64,000 bases of DNA. Source: Haliotis asinina. Taxonomy: Eukaryota; Mollusca; Gastropoda; Lepetellida; Haliotidae. Made by a program: the position numbers and the translations under genes. The DNA lies in NCBI RefSeq assembly GCF_037392515.1, contig NC_090290.1:18675753-18739752 (forward strand), written 5' to 3'. Of this stretch, positions 1-12,262 are shown one piece after another; the first letter of the stretch is position 1, and each line of letters starts with the position of its first letter. Below the pieces are notes generated by a model. It was given only the letters and a program-made list of their open reading frames with translations. It was not told where the DNA came from and ran no database searches.

Positions 1-235
1 TATTCCAGCTATATGGCAGTCTTAATAATCTGGTCTGGACCAGAGAATCCAGTGATCAACAGCATGATCATCGTCCTATGCAATCACCATACACTGATAT
101 GTGTCAACCAAGGCAGCAATCCTGACCCTCTGATTCAGTTAGACACCTCTTAGTAGTTCTACAAGTACAGGTTACTCATGATAGGTTACCCGCATCTTCA
201 TTGGTTTAAATCTGAATGGGGTGACATCTTGAGCT
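1..235 (-). mobile_element. SINE-A copy, cut by the window edge
   Basis: Diverged copy of the long SINE family (SINE-A below). It starts inside the 'tattccagctatatgg' tail region and runs through the 'ggaccaga..atccagtgatcaacagcatga' and 'gtgtcaaccaag' blocks. Read 5' to 3' the element lies on the minus strand, because its (ACTC)n tail points left, off the window. Confidence 0.75.
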
Positions 236-1262
236 CCTTGAAGCAGTTGGAGTATGTTCAAGTGACTTTCTAATAAGTATTATCTATGAACTGAGAAATA
301 TGTGACTTAAAATAATATGGTGCTTGGTCTCATATGTTTGATAGTTTTTGAAAACATTCACAAGTAAATGTGATCTGGCAAATACATGTTGATGTACACA
401 TAGTTGTTGATGCAATGTCTTATTTTCAAAACAATAATTCGTCACATGAATTAATAAAACTAGTTAATACCTAATGATTTCTTTTTATCTGGGTACATAC
501 CATTATTATCAAGGGTACAGGTAATACGCCTCATGCAACCGACAATTAAGTGCGGTGCTTTAAGCAGTCTGACTTATGGGAGGTCTGTATTATGGGAAGA
601 TATCTCATCTTTGTGCATGTCAAGTCAGAAAGCCTCTTTAGTGACAAGGGGGAATGTACAATTTTCCTGATGAATTTACAACATGTTTGTTTAACCAGAC
701 TTCATGTTCTCAGAACAGGAACACATCAAACTTGCCCCATACATCCTTGTTAAAAAAAAAGTGAATATTCATTTGGGCAAACAAAGAACACAGTTCTAGA
801 GTACTAGGCTAACAATATTCACTACAATGGATTTAAAGTGTCGTAGGATTCTTGATACAAGTTGTTTCATCAAAGTTACAACATTCACAGTCTTCAAAAG
901 CTTTCATTACGTCTTATGGTAGAAATAATGCTGTCACTTCCATCCACCAATGACAAAAAAAAAAAATATCTAATTCTTTCATGTAACAGTATTTATGACA
1001 TATCTTATGTCCCTTTTCCAGGTGAACAGTTGACTTGCCTGTGCATGTGTTTCTGATGGGAGCCATTGTCGCTGAATCCACTTACACTTTAAAATTTTCC
1101 ATAGTTATTGCTTAATAGCAATGCAACATATTCTTATGACATAATCAGAATTATACAATGGACTCCTTAAAAAAAATGTCATTGTTGATGAATATATATG
1201 AATACCACACAACAAATACCACTGGATATTCATTTACCAAACAACATGAATATAATACTTAC
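236..1262. other. No gene recognised
   Basis: AT-rich DNA with short random open frames only. There is a pyrimidine tract with AG at 1008-1020 on the plus strand, but no convincing open exon follows it. I see no repeat family here. Confidence 0.5.
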
Positions 1263-1294
1263 TGGATTCCATTCCCACAGTCTTCAGCTAAAGC
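1263..1294 (-). CDS. Possible 32-bp internal exon (minus strand)
   Basis: On the minus strand a strong polypyrimidine tract ending TTTTGTTCCAG (1295-1305) precedes a 32-bp stretch, which is followed at once by a consensus donor GTAAGTATT (1254-1262). Only one frame is open through it, reading ALAEDCGNGI and starting in phase 0. Both splice signals are good, but so short a match can arise by chance in introns. I cannot name a product or link it safely to another exon. A weaker candidate exon on the same strand is at about 2068-2105: an ATG-containing stretch followed by GTAAGGAG. Confidence 0.25.
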
Positions 1295-1779
1295 CTGGAA
1301 CAAAAGAAAAGAAATCAATAAAAAAAACCAGACAAATGGATAAGATGACAAATCTAAAAACAAAATGACAGGTCTATAAATGCAACGAAGAAACGTATAT
1401 TTTCTTCAGTTAAATAAAGTCCTGGTATTTCAACACTCACATGGATAAACGGAAACATTGCTGTGTTCAACGATCACAAGCTTGGATTGATGCTTATAAT
1501 CCTTTACCTGGATGCTGAAGAGTGTTGGCACGGCAGTGCAACGCCCATATCACTAATCACTAATCAAGCATCTTCTCCTCACCTATGATTACGGACTACT
1601 TGAGATCAATAAGTCACCAGCTCACACGTCACCGAGCCTCATCCCATTAAGGTAACACTCCTATCAGCAGATGAAACTTTCAACTGTAAAATTAACGGTG
1701 AATACTTTTTGGTGCTAACCAGTACCACTTGGTCAGAGTGTGTGACCTTGACATACTTTCAAGCAAGTGTGCACTATTT

Positions 1780-1912
1780 CAGCCATAACGTGACAGGAGG
1801 AATACCAGAAATCGGTTGTACATATTGTACCATTGTGGGGAATTGTACCCCGGTCTTTGGTGTGATAAGAAGACACTCTCACCACTACAACCAAGTAGTG
1901 GGAAGAAAACTT
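1780..1912 (-). mobile_element. SINE-B copy
   Basis: Diverged copy of the tRNA-headed SINE (SINE-B). The 'acaggaggaataccagaaat' and 'attgtaccattgtggggaat' blocks are followed by the B-box region and the end of the tRNA-like head, all read on the minus strand. Confidence 0.7.
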
Positions 1913-2585
1913 ACAGGGGGATTGCCAAAATTTTGAGCTTGTGATAGACTGCATTCAGGGATTCAAAGAAACATATCACCCGACGCCTGGGACTAGTCAG
2001 TTTTCATTTTGGGCAATGAAATATTGGCATCTTGCTTGTGCCTGGGCTACAGGATAATTTCTCCTTACCGTTTCAACTGCAATTTCACTTGGATGTGATT
2101 TCATGTCTGCTCAAAATGTAGCTATTAAACTTAACAATGATAATAAAGTAAGGAAGGTTACCTTTCTTAGCTATTTATCACTTCTAAAAAAAAACAGTCC
2201 ACAGAGCATTAATATAAAATATCATATTGTTTTATGTCTTTCATAATTACATCGTCATGATTATGTCATAATAATCAGGGTAAATGGAAAATTAAGTCAG
2301 GACAGTTACCTTCTTTAAGTCACTTGCTCTGTGCCAAGTGGCTTTTAAAAATAATTTTGAACCGCTGCGCATTGTTTAAGTTGCTGGGTTTTTAACACAT
2401 CTTCCTGAGGTCAATCACAAACTTGCCAGTAAAAACCCCTTCCAGAAAATGCAAAAACCCATCCCCAGAAATTGTTCATTAGAAATAATCATAAAATGTA
2501 ATGAATGAATTTAAGAGGAATGTCGTATACATCTTGTATTGACCTGATGCTACAAGAACGCCTGAAACGTCCTGAGCACTAGGCT

Positions 2586-2672
2586 TTACACATTGTTCCC
2601 ATGTGGGGAATCAAACCCAGGTCTTCAGTATGATAGGTGGATGCTTTAACCACTGAGCTACTCCACTGCCCC
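2586..2672 (-). mobile_element. SINE-B head fragment
   Basis: Contains the tRNA-like head only: 'cccatgtggggaatcaaacc' (B box in reverse) through 'ctttaaccactgagctact' (A box in reverse). The body and tail are missing. Confidence 0.75.
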
Positions 2673-3726
2673 TTTAGCTTGGGATGTTGATAAGCACACA
2701 CATGGTGGACAAATGAGCAAGACTCAAATAGAAATGATTGCAACAAGGATGATCACGCCACACCCTTAATGTGCTCTGTTGTATATGTGACATATATTCC
2801 TGCTGACTTGTATCCATAATCTACTACACACATGACTCAAACACTGACGCGTACCGTAACTGGATATCTGATATTGGTAACTCAGTGGGATAAGTTCCAT
2901 TCCTCCCAAATAATATTCAGTAACCATGGCAACACAGCTGCATACATTGGAATCTGGGACCGATTCATTTGTCTGGATTACATATTGTTTATTTATTAAA
3001 TAGACCAACAGCCAACACTAAAAGTACTTTGTACAATCACATTTTCACAAGAGCACATGGCCTACATTTTGCCTACCACCAACCACCAACTCATGATGAG
3101 TTACCTCCCTTTGTTGTCAAAGATAACCAACAACTTGAAGAGTTTTTTTTAATTTATTTATACTCAATATATTATTTATATTTTCACTGGAAAAAGTCTG
3201 CAGAAGCAAAACGATTTGACAAACAAGCAAGTAATCTGCCATTAATAAGACGGCAGACTGCCACCCTGTTAAATGACATGCACTGATGTGCGTTTACAGA
3301 ATTATTTAATCAGCCATAGTAAACAGAAGTAATGAAGATGTTAATTTAACAGACTGATATCAGCTTCGTCTGGATTACAAAGCTTTGTTCTCATAGCAAC
3401 TTGTCAGGACTGTTATTTTTGTAATTGAGAGAGTCCAGATTGTGACACAAACTTTCATGATAAATTAAGAACAGTTTTGCTGGGACTCTGAGAGTAGTCA
3501 GGATTAAGGAGGAAACCGGATTACACAGGGTCCAGATTTGACAGGTTCCACTGTATACCTAATTGACTGAGACTTTCCTGACCATGAAATCACTTAATAG
3601 ATGCTATAGTTTGATGTTTCAAGCATTGCCAATTAGCAAGTAGTATACACATTACTTATGTCTGATTTTGAATTGCACAAGGAATAGTTGTAATGATGTG
3701 TGCATAGAGCTCAGGCCATAAATCAG
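2673..3726. other. No gene recognised
   Basis: Contains two overlapping open frames on opposite strands (2766-3008 and 2969-3286) with no recognisable domain, start context or splice sites. I treat them as chance. Confidence 0.5.
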
Positions 3727-3727
3727 T

Positions 3728-3916
3728 TGATGTTTTGTTTAACGCCACACTCAGCAATATTCCAGCTATGTGGTGGTGGTCTGTAAACAATCCTAATCGA
3801 GCCTGAACAAGACAATCCAGTGATCAACTGCATAAGCATCGATCTGTGCAACTGGGAACCGATGACATGTGTCAACCAAGTCAGCGAGCCTGACCACCCA
3901 ATCCCGATAGTTGCCT
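3728..3916 (-). mobile_element. SINE-A copy, truncated
   Basis: Tail 'acgccacactcagcaatattc' through the middle 'gtgatcaactgcataagcatcgatctg' and 'gtgtcaaccaagtcagcgag' blocks. It stops before the head because the MITE at 3935 begins there. Confidence 0.85.
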
Positions 3917-3934
3917 CTTTCAGAACATAGTTGT

Positions 3935-4535
3935 CTTTGTCACTACTGAGTCTAACAAAACCTTAAGGGAGGTCGTGTGAGGTAACCATTGAGATTGACC
4001 AATCAGAACACTGCTTATCAAAACATGAAAAAGGACATTTACACATATCATTGAACTTTTTATCTTGAAAAAGTTCGTAAACGAACGATTCCGAATGCTA
4101 TTTAGTGTATGCTTGCTTCCAGGTGATGCACACGGCGCACATTACAACCATGATAACAGTGAGTAAACAGTCGCTCAAAATAGTGTTTTGGGCAATATTT
4201 AAGGATGTCATCTTGTGGAAATATTAGCTTATGGTAACCATGGTAACAGAAACCCCAAAGCGTATATACTGCAGGCCAAATAACTGTGTTATATGCAGAT
4301 TTTTGTTTGTGGAGATTTGTGTCAGTGACCTGAATATTTTGCAAGTCCCTCCCATCCCTAAGTAGTAGACGTCTGATTGGTTAAATCTGTTTAACCATCT
4401 TGTGTTTGATTGGACAGTCATAAGTTGCTCAAAGATTACCTGACGCGACCCTCTCATACTAGGGTTTGTTAGACTCAGTTGTAAAGTAACAAATAACTCT
4501 GAGACTAAGTTTACTTAGACTGCACTACACTGCAA
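3935..4535 (-). mobile_element. Mutator-like non-autonomous element, about 600 bp
   Basis: Long imperfect terminal inverted repeats. The left end has 'cactactgagtctaacaaaacc' and 'gaggtcgtgtgaggtaacc'; the right end has 'gcgaccctctcatactaggg' and 'gagactaagtttacttagac'. The interior (for example 'cgaacgattccgaatgctat') matches the element at 34539-35149 in the opposite orientation. The left terminus is eroded and no target-site duplication is visible here. The other copies carry 9-bp duplications, which points to the Mutator superfamily. Confidence 0.75.
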
Positions 4536-4974
4536 CTTTAATTTGGCTGGTGCAAGTATTTTTTATCTTTGGTCGCATCTGGTGACAGTAGGCTAACATT
4601 TCTCAAATTGAGGCCAGCTGGGGGTCAATGCTGGTGTGATAAACAGATTGTCAATTTGATAAATGTTTGATGTCATGCTTGTCAAGCCAAGCAATCATAT
4701 CTCCCCTATCTGAAAGATGAGGTTGAACAGTTATCCTAAGGGTCAATGCATCTGTGATAAGATGCACTGTCCATTCTGATGACAGAATGGTAAACCATAA
4801 ACTAATACAAAATAAAAATGTTATATATCCATAAAATACCCTCATCTATTGTATAAACAACTCATTTTCACCTCTTTCCTCATATGTTGTCCAAACACCA
4901 CATGCATTGATATATATATCACCCCCAACTTCCAATGTATCACTTGCTAGATAATGACATTAGAACCTCCTTGT

Positions 4975-5095
4975 TGCTAAAATCTCCTTTCATTGCTATA
5001 TCACCCCTTTCATTGTTACGATATCACCCCTTTCATTGTTACGATATCACCCCTTTCATTGCTATGATAACACCCCTTTCAAATCGTCACTAACA
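4975..5095. repeat. Minisatellite, about 23-bp unit (block 1)
   Basis: Imperfect tandem copies of a unit built on 'cacccctttcattg(c/t)ta(tgata)t'. This is the same unit as the larger block at 5416-5795. Confidence 0.85.
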
Positions 5096-5415
5096 CAAAA
5101 ATAAAGAAGTTGTGTATTCGTAAAATAGTCCTCATCCTGTTTGCATATTCAGTGACCACATCTGACTTCATTTCACTGCTGTAATCACGTCCATCCTTGG
5201 ATTTGAACCTTAAAACCATATCACATCCAGGAAGAAATGCCAAAAGAGAGTCAGAAGTCTTTCTTCTTTTCCAAAAGGCATTCTCCTGTTCTCTTCATCT
5301 GGTTACTGCCTTGGTAAGATGATGTATGGTTAGCATGTACCCACGTTTCACCAATCCACATGATTTCATGTAGTTTTCTTTTCCATCTTACTTATCTTCT
5401 TCAGATACTGAGCTA

Positions 5416-5795
5416 TCATCGCTATGATAACCCTTTCAAAGCTATGATGACATCCCTTTCATTGCTACATCACCCCTTTCATTGCTACATCACCCCTTTC
5501 ATTACTACATCACCCATTTCATTACTATGACATCTCCCCTTTCATTGCCATGACATCATCCGTCATTGCTATATCACCCTTTCATTGCTATAACACCCCT
5601 TTCATTGCTATATCACCCCTTTCATTGTTATAACACCCCTTTTATGGTTCTGATATCACCCTTTCCTTGCAATAACACCCCTTTCATTGCTGATATCAGC
5701 CTTTCATCGCTATGATATCACCCCTTTCATCGCTATGATTTCACCCCTTTCATTGCTATGATATCACCCCTTTCATTGCTATGATATCACCTATT
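5416..5795. repeat. Minisatellite, 16-24-bp unit (block 2)
   Basis: About 18 imperfect copies of 'ttcattgctatgatatcacccc', with shortened versions lacking 'gatat'. A non-repeat stretch of about 320 bp separates it from block 1, so the array was probably interrupted or has decayed in the middle. Confidence 0.85.
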
Positions 5796-6949
5796 TCACA
5801 GCGTGTCAAGTTTGGGTTGCTTAGTCTCTGGTAGCGGTATTGATATTTAAACAATAACTTTGAGACATGGATATCATGGTCATCTTGAAGTGTCATCATC
5901 TTGCTGGAAGATATATCTTCATTCCACTTGTGTAGATGCCAGATTACATCCCTTACTACTCATCTATCAAAATCATCCCGTTTCTCTTTCTTAGCATGTT
6001 CTGAGACGTTCCCCGACCCACCAAGGTTTCAATGTCAGACTGTATCATTGTCAAGGGAGATATTGCATTGTTCTTTAAACCTTGAAAGCATGAAGTATAT
6101 GTTTCATCAAGCAATTCAGAGACACAATTTTTTTGTCTCTTGGCGTCTTTCTTGAAAAACACTGCGACAATGTCGATAGCTCCCTTGTGAAAATGTTATT
6201 GTTGTCAGAAACGTTATGTGATAGCTTCTTAAGTAAAATCTGTAAAAGCTGACATTAGTTTCAAAATTCAACACCCAGTTAGGTCATCAGATATCATTAT
6301 TAAGTGAGCCAAGTTGGATACCTTTTGTTGTTTAAATGTAACTTGCAAAAAAATGTGTTTCAAAAGTAAGTTTGACGTACTATATCATGACACAATAACA
6401 GCTACTATGTCCCTTACACTCGTGACACTGGATATTTTTGTCTTCAAAACTACCAAGTTTCAAGAATGAAGTCGGATGATAACAGAATCTCTGACGTTCG
6501 TTTGAGATCTGATAGGTTCATTCACTGTATCAACATAAGCTAATTCTTGTTTATCCAGAGCAATAAAAAAAAACATGTCCCTTTTAGGAAGCATCTTGTT
6601 TCAAAATACAACTGTCAGTACGTCAGAAACGTGCTAAGAAGGTCTGCGTGAGTTTCTGATCCATGGAGGAGCTTGACCCATGCAGTGTCATTTGACCATA
6701 AACAAACTGGGTTTAAGAGGAACATCACAAACAGTGTAGTCCCCTAAAAACATACACAATTTGGCAAAAGTGACCCACACTCTTAATGATATTAGTTTCC
6801 TCTGAGATTTTTGTAGCAGAAATTATTTTGAAACATTTTTGGGGAAAAGCCAGCATGTTGATGGTACAATCTGTCAGCTATCGGTGAAAGACGAAATATT
6901 TTTCTTTTTTCTGTATTTCACACTTTAATGTGATTGCGCAATGACAACT
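5796..6949. other. No gene recognised
   Basis: A minus-strand open frame at 5956-6162 (about 68 codons, ending in a stop at 5956) has a fairly protein-like composition (Lys/Arg/Asp mixed). It matches no family I know and has no clear splice sites. Nothing else stands out. Confidence 0.4.
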
Positions 6950-7113
6950 GACTGAGTTTGGTTCTATGCCGCTTTTAGCAATATTCCTGCAACATCCTGG
7001 CGGGGGACACCTGTACATGGGCTTCACACATTGTACCCATGTGGGGATTCGAACACAGGTCTTCTACATGACGAGCCAACACTTCAACCAGTGGGCTATC
7101 CCATCCCTGCACC
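6950..7113 (-). mobile_element. SINE-B copy, nearly full length
   Basis: Tail 'gccgcttttagcaatattcc', body 'ggcgggggacacctg' and head 'tgtggggattcgaacac', with the reversed A box 'cagtgggctatcccatccc' at its right end. Confidence 0.9.
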
Positions 7114-7775
7114 ATGATTACTACTACTGGTATATGTAGATGTTCAATTTTAGCTCCATGCAGCAATAACACTAGCACGATTCACTCATACATTCAAGGT
7201 GTATCCATTCCAAATTCAAAGTATTTTTCGAGAAATATTCATGATCTTGTTGAAAAATATTTTTACTTGAATTGGAATGGAATATGAGATAACTGTTAAC
7301 ATGTTTACAGTTCATTCTAAAATTCATGATTATTTCACATAGGGAAAAATTATAAATCATGTTTTCTTGTTTTACTTTGAAATATTGTTATCACGTTCAT
7401 AGTATTCAGAATATGCAAAACATAAATTATACAAGAATAATGCTTCATTTTTCATATTTTACCCTTTTTATTAGAAATTTAATTAAATTGCATCACTAAT
7501 GTTATGAAATTTGTAAGTTCATTTTGAAAAGAAATAATCCAAAGATGATAATAATTTAATGTACCCATATATTAAACTATATAGTTTTCAAAACATGACA
7601 AATCAGTTTTGAAGTTTTATGTTTACTGCTTAAAAGAGGCAGACAAGCCCAAATATTCCTTTCATTTCTGATTTGCAAACGTAAAATAACATGTAGCAAA
7701 AAAATCAAAACGAGAACATGAACTCTGTTATGCGTACATGAAGCTCTACTACCAAATATAAATGCACTACAATAA
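7114..7775. other. AT-rich DNA, no gene seen
   Basis: Very AT-rich sequence with only random short frames. Confidence 0.5.
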
Positions 7776-7830
7776 TAGTGAGTGAGTGAGTTAATATTTA
7801 ATGTCACATCGGCACTGCGATAATAGTACA
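7776..7830 (-). mobile_element. SINE-C tail fragment
   Basis: Starts 'gtgagtgagtgagttaata' followed by 'atgtcacatcggca', matching the tail of the third SINE-like family seen whole at 12018-12262. Confidence 0.55.
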
Positions 7831-8102
7831 AATTCCAGGCATAAAGAGATAAATCAGTTTCACTTAAATACGGGTCATGGCATTGTTATGGCATGGGCAC
7901 TGCTATTAACTGTTATTGTATACAGTGTAGCCTTGAGACCTTCGTTGTGGGACAGGACTATCCACAAAACTTTCAGGAGTCAGACTGCCAGACATGTTCA
8001 CTAGTAATGGAAACTGGCTGAAATCTCACAACTGATCATTGTTTCATTGTAACATTTTCAAAGTAAAATTACTGAAAAAAATTGGTCAGAATCATTTTTC
8101 AG

Positions 8103-8129
8103 ATTTTCCAATCCAGACTGTTATTGCAG
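8103..8129 (+). CDS. Possible 27-bp exon (plus strand)
   Basis: A T-rich stretch ending 'catttttcag' is followed by 27 bp and then a consensus donor GTAAGTAT at 8130. In the frame that joins the next candidate exon (8415) it reads FPIQTVIA plus one base of a Gly codon. The phase match between the two supports a real exon pair. The product is unknown. Confidence 0.3.
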
Positions 8130-8414
8130 GTAAGTATAACATGATGCAACTTAATACTTTAAGTGATGACTAATGTATCATGAATATGAACCTCCAGGAG
8201 TCTTTAAGAAATATTCAGTCACAACATTTTCAGATAGCAAAGTGAGTTTTCTAAGAAATAAACATGTTTCAACTTCTAAGACATGTTCCATGGTCAAGTG
8301 TTTCAAACACTAAAACAGGAGGTCCAAACTGTTTGTGTTTGATTGTGAGAAAATGTGATTGATTGCTTGGTTGTTTGGTCACTGTGACCAATGTTTGATT
8401 ATTTCAATTAACAG

Positions 8415-8516
8415 GAACACCGTTAATGTTAACACCCATCCAAGGACTCTCCATCACCAACCCTGCTAACTTCAACTGGCCCTACTACAACATATCATAC
8501 AGACTGGGCCTTAATA
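8415..8516 (+). CDS. Possible exon of an unknown plus-strand gene, ending at a MITE
   Basis: An acceptor 'tttcaattaacag' precedes an open stretch reading TPLMLTPIQGLSITNPANF and then NWPYYNISYRLG. This looks more protein-like than its surroundings. It is in frame with the 27-bp candidate exon at 8103-8129. No GT donor occurs before the left end of the MITE at 8516, where the frame soon meets a stop. Either the MITE broke this exon, or the exon is terminal, or the open frame is fortuitous. I recognise no domain. Confidence 0.3.
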
Positions 8517-9047
8517 TGCTCTTCAAGAAAAGTAGGGGAACCTGAACTTTGAAGTCTGGTAGAAAGAAAACCTATTGAGATACGTTACAATAACATTCAT
8601 CTTGTGTATGCAGCATCATTTCACGTTATCACAACATGCAAACACAATGTACGAGAAGGACAGACACAATGTGGGAGCTTCCTACATGTGTGTAAGGAGT
8701 CATTATGAATCTGACGTTTTTCAGGCAGGTCGATAAATCACTGTAGACCATTTTTTTCCGATAATTTTCTTGCATCTGTGCATGGTCAGGGTTTTCAGGG
8801 TCAAATCATACACTACTGAATGTAAATTGTAAGCCTGAAATTTTCATGTCATGCTCCAGTCACCTAACAAGGAGGATAACTGACCGAACAGCTTTGATTT
8901 GAATGAAATCCACGTGGTGATGCATTCTCAAAACATCCATTATTATTATGTATCAACATTGATTCAATCCCACATATCTCCCAATTTCGACAATCACACA
9001 TTGAAAGTGCAGTTCCCCTACTTTTTTTTTAAGAGTATATAAACGTT
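8516..9047. mobile_element. MITE-D copy (TA-flanked, about 530 bp)
   Basis: Terminal inverted repeats: left 'tatgctcttcaagaaaagta' then 'ggggaacctgaact'; right 'ttgaaagtgcagttccccta' then 'aagagtata'. Two related elements lie at 48787-49035 and 53712-54225. Ends next to TA dinucleotides suggest mobilisation by a Tc1/mariner-type transposase (inference). Confidence 0.8.
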
Positions 9048-10339
9048 GTGCTTCTAGTTACACACTGACCCTTGAATTTTGGAGTCCATCCTACTTCAGG
9101 TGGTGTGAAAACATCAAGCTTTCAGATACCATTGGTTTTTTTTCCTGACATGAACTTACATTGGTCATTCTGACTGAGAAAGTCCTCCTCATGGCTACAA
9201 GTTTGATTGAATAAACAATTACACATTGATAAATGTGTTATTAGTTTCTACTTTATTTTAAAAAACTGATAAAAACATCTTATATGTCTTAACTGAACTA
9301 ACAACTACTCTCTGAGTCTGAAATTCACATATATTACAGAAACAAAAAAAGTTCACAGTGAACTCCACCCCACCCTCCCGAAAAAAGAAAATACAATGAA
9401 AAGGAGCATTGAGACTTTCTTAATTTTCAGACTGAAGCTGTGGAAATCTAAACTTGCCACATAGTTTAGACTCTTCTAGGCTTTCCCGGATATATTTGCT
9501 TCAGGGTCTGTATGACAAGCTAAGTCTTACCAACCTCCCCTAAATTTTAAAAAGGTGCAAATGGAACCACAACTTTACTTTTATATTCAGCCTCACTTTG
9601 ACTATACTTCCCATTACACTTTGATCAGCAAGTAACACAGCCACATGTTCAATATATTGTGAAACACTACAACACCAGCAGATTCTGGCTTGTTTCCACA
9701 TGACTGGAGTACTCATGTTACTCTTGCTCCAGGCCTGCACATTAAGTACACAAGTGTAAAGTAATTCTGTCATAAAAGCATTAGCAGATAAGTGGACAGT
9801 ATGGATGTCTTTTAAAGAGACAACTTGTCCTCATATATTCACAAATTATCACTTGAACTCGAATAACCATAAAAATAAATGCTGAATAACCTTGTGGAAG
9901 TCTAGTCTGTCCCTAGTGAAAATGGTGCCAAAATTGGCGCCGAGATATTGATGCCTGTATATGTTGGTATGGCAATGTTTACCATTATCCCATCACATGT
10001 AAGGAATCCATTATCACTACAGAAATACGAATCTCCATAAACAAATATGGGGCACTTCACAGAAGCACATCTGCCAACTATCATTATCTAATGTAGACAC
10101 AACCTTAAGGCTGATGGGGGTCAAGGGCTAAATAGGGTGTTACCAACGCTATCTGATAAACAACAAATTTGATAAAAACAGCTGGAATAAAATTAAAAAA
10201 GGTCTCATGTGAGTCTAAATCTGCAGAAAATCTAGACTTACTGCACTTCCAGTAGACTAAAACTAGTCTCTGAATATATATAGTTTTGATTATAGTCAAA
10301 TGCCAATTTTCTTTTCAATGGAAATGCTAAAAAACTATC
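9048..10339. other. No gene recognised; possible minus-strand 3' UTR
   Basis: Minus-strand AATAAA motifs are present near 9251 and 9211. A minus-strand open frame at 9540-9773 has no recognisable domain. If a minus-strand gene starts at 21144 its 3' end could lie here, but nothing links the two. Confidence 0.35.
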
Positions 10340-10830
10340 TTATTCAGAATTCCTAAACTACCAAAAGGCACAAGTTCACCATCAGACCTATCTTTGTGAC
10401 TAGCTTGGTGAATAAATACTGAAGTTCTTTAAAGTTCTGTTTTTGATATGATGACATCCTCACAGCTACAGTCAAAGTCATGTTTTCAAGGAAACCGCAA
10501 AAAATACAATCTATATTGGGGTCTATTACTATCAAATGGCACATCTATGGATCATGCTAAACATATGTACCAAGTTTGATGAAGCTAGCATGTATAGTTC
10601 ATGAGATCTGCTCTAAACAATATGACATTCTCCTAGTCACATATTAAGTCATGTTTCCATGGAAACAGCAAACAATAAATTTCATATCTGGTCTAATTCG
10701 CAAAAGACACATCTAGGGATCATGACTGACGTGTACCAAGTTTGGTTAAACTAAAATCACAAATAGTTCAGAAGATTGTGCTTTGGATGGAACCTGTTTC
10801 TACATCCCCCGCAACTTCCTTGTTGCCGGC
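10340..10830. repeat. Dispersed invertebrate repeat with 'caagtttggt(t/g)aa' subunits
   Basis: About three diverged subunits of roughly 140 bp, each with 'ca(t/c)atctatggatcatg', 'gtaccaagtttg(a/g)t' and 'tcatgttt(c/t)ca(t/a)gg'. The right end is 'catcccccgcaact'. The same family occurs at 45470-45905, where its typical 'gacggacggacgg' end is preserved. Confidence 0.7.
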
Positions 10831-11099
10831 CGGGGCTAATTCACATCTTTTGAGTTTTTCTCACCAGGCTAGAAAGTTTAGTATGTAATCTACAATCATA
10901 CCATATTTATTCAATACTGTATGATGTTCAATGAGTAACACTTTTTTTGGCATAATGCAGGATGCAATTTATTTATAGACATTAAGGATGGAATATTTCA
11001 AATGAAGCAATACCTGGTCAAATATACTGTGCAAATATAACATGTTATTAACAAGTGTCATGCCCTTGTTATATCCGATTATCCATGTCAGTAACTCAG

Positions 11100-11186
11100 T
11101 AACTGGTCTGTAAATAATCAATCCTGTACCAACAATCTAGTGATTAACAGCATGAGCATCGATCTGCGCAACTGGGAACTGATGAA
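11100..11186 (-). mobile_element. SINE-A internal fragment
   Basis: Matches the middle of SINE-A: 'gtctgtaaataatcaatcct' and 'gcatgagcatcgatctgcgc'. It is followed directly by a SINE-B fragment. Confidence 0.8.
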
Positions 11187-11227
11187 ATATGCTGTTAAAG
11201 CATATTCCCGCAAAACTCACAGCTGGG

Positions 11228-12012
11228 CACACAAGACCTGGGCTTCACACATTGCATCCATCTAGGGAATCAAATCCAGGTGTTCAGTGTGACAAGAGAG
11301 TGCTTTAACCGATAGGTTTTCCCAGCGCCCTTCTGATTTCAGGCAGTAACCATGGAAACATGAGTAGCATGGCCAGTAGTGCTTAACATTGTCATGGCAA
11401 CAAAAAACTTACTATTAGACTTTCCCAAGTCTTTAGTGAGTTTTCCTTTAAAACCGCCTTTAGCAATTCCCAGCCATATCATGGCCATGGAGACAAGAAA
11501 TGGGCTTCTCACACTGTACCAATGTGAGTAATCAAAACCCAAGGATTTAGGCATGACAAGGAAACTCGTTAAACACTAGGCTATACTAGTGCAACCCCCC
11601 TTCCCCCTGTGAGTTTTAACATGAAAATGTTTTCAGATACTACAGTGAGCAAGTGAGTGAGTTTTACTTGAAGCCACTTTTAGCAATATTCCATCATGTT
11701 GGAAGATACCAGAAAATTGGGTTTCACACATTGTATCGCGGAGAATTGAACCCTGGTTCCTGACATGACAAGCAAATGCTTTAACCATTAGGCTACCTCA
11801 CTGCTCCCAAACCGCTACCCTGCTACACACTATGTTGGGAATTGAGCCTTAAATGAGTGTGACAGGCATACACTGCTTTCAACAATATTCCAGCAATACA
11901 TCACGGTGGGGAACACCAGAAATGGGCTTGACACATTGTGTCCATGTAGGGAAACAAACCCAGGTGGTCAGCATGATGAGCGAACACACTGACCATTAGA
12001 CTGTAATTACCC
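11228..12012 (-). mobile_element. Cluster of four SINE-B copies, all in one orientation
   Basis: Four separate copies at about 11228-11331, 11436-11600, 11650-11812 and 11868-12012. Each has the reversed B box ('gggaatcaaatcc', 'agtaatcaaaaccc', 'ggagaattgaaccc', 'gggaaacaaaccc') and a reversed A box. The tails are diverged to different degrees, so they look like independent insertions, not a tandem duplication. Confidence 0.85.
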
Positions 12013-12017
12013 CTAGT

Positions 12018-12262
12018 AGTGAGTGAGTGAGTTAAAATCTTACATCGCATCGGCAATATTACAGCCATATAGCGATGAAAACAAGGTGATCAATCTAAAA
12101 TATCCGTCGACAAAGGACAGTAAAACTAACTAGATTATCACAGACATGTTGATGTTAAAACTAGATGAAATGTAAAATATTTTAACTAGAGAGGACGAGG
12201 CAGGTTATAGTTCGCCAACAACTGAAGGTAGATCACCATACTAGGGACCATAATTTACCCCT
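12018..12262 (-). mobile_element. SINE-C copy, most complete
   Basis: Begins 'gtgagtgagtgagtt' and carries 'catcggcaatattacagcca' near its tail, then a private body ending 'ctgaaggtagatcaccatac' and 'agggaccataatttaccc'. Partial copies of the same body lie at 18870-19075 and, reversed, at 52660-52925. Confidence 0.65.

Noticed and set aside
5956-6162. Minus-strand 68-codon frame with protein-like composition
   Set aside because: No splice signals, domain or homology recognised.
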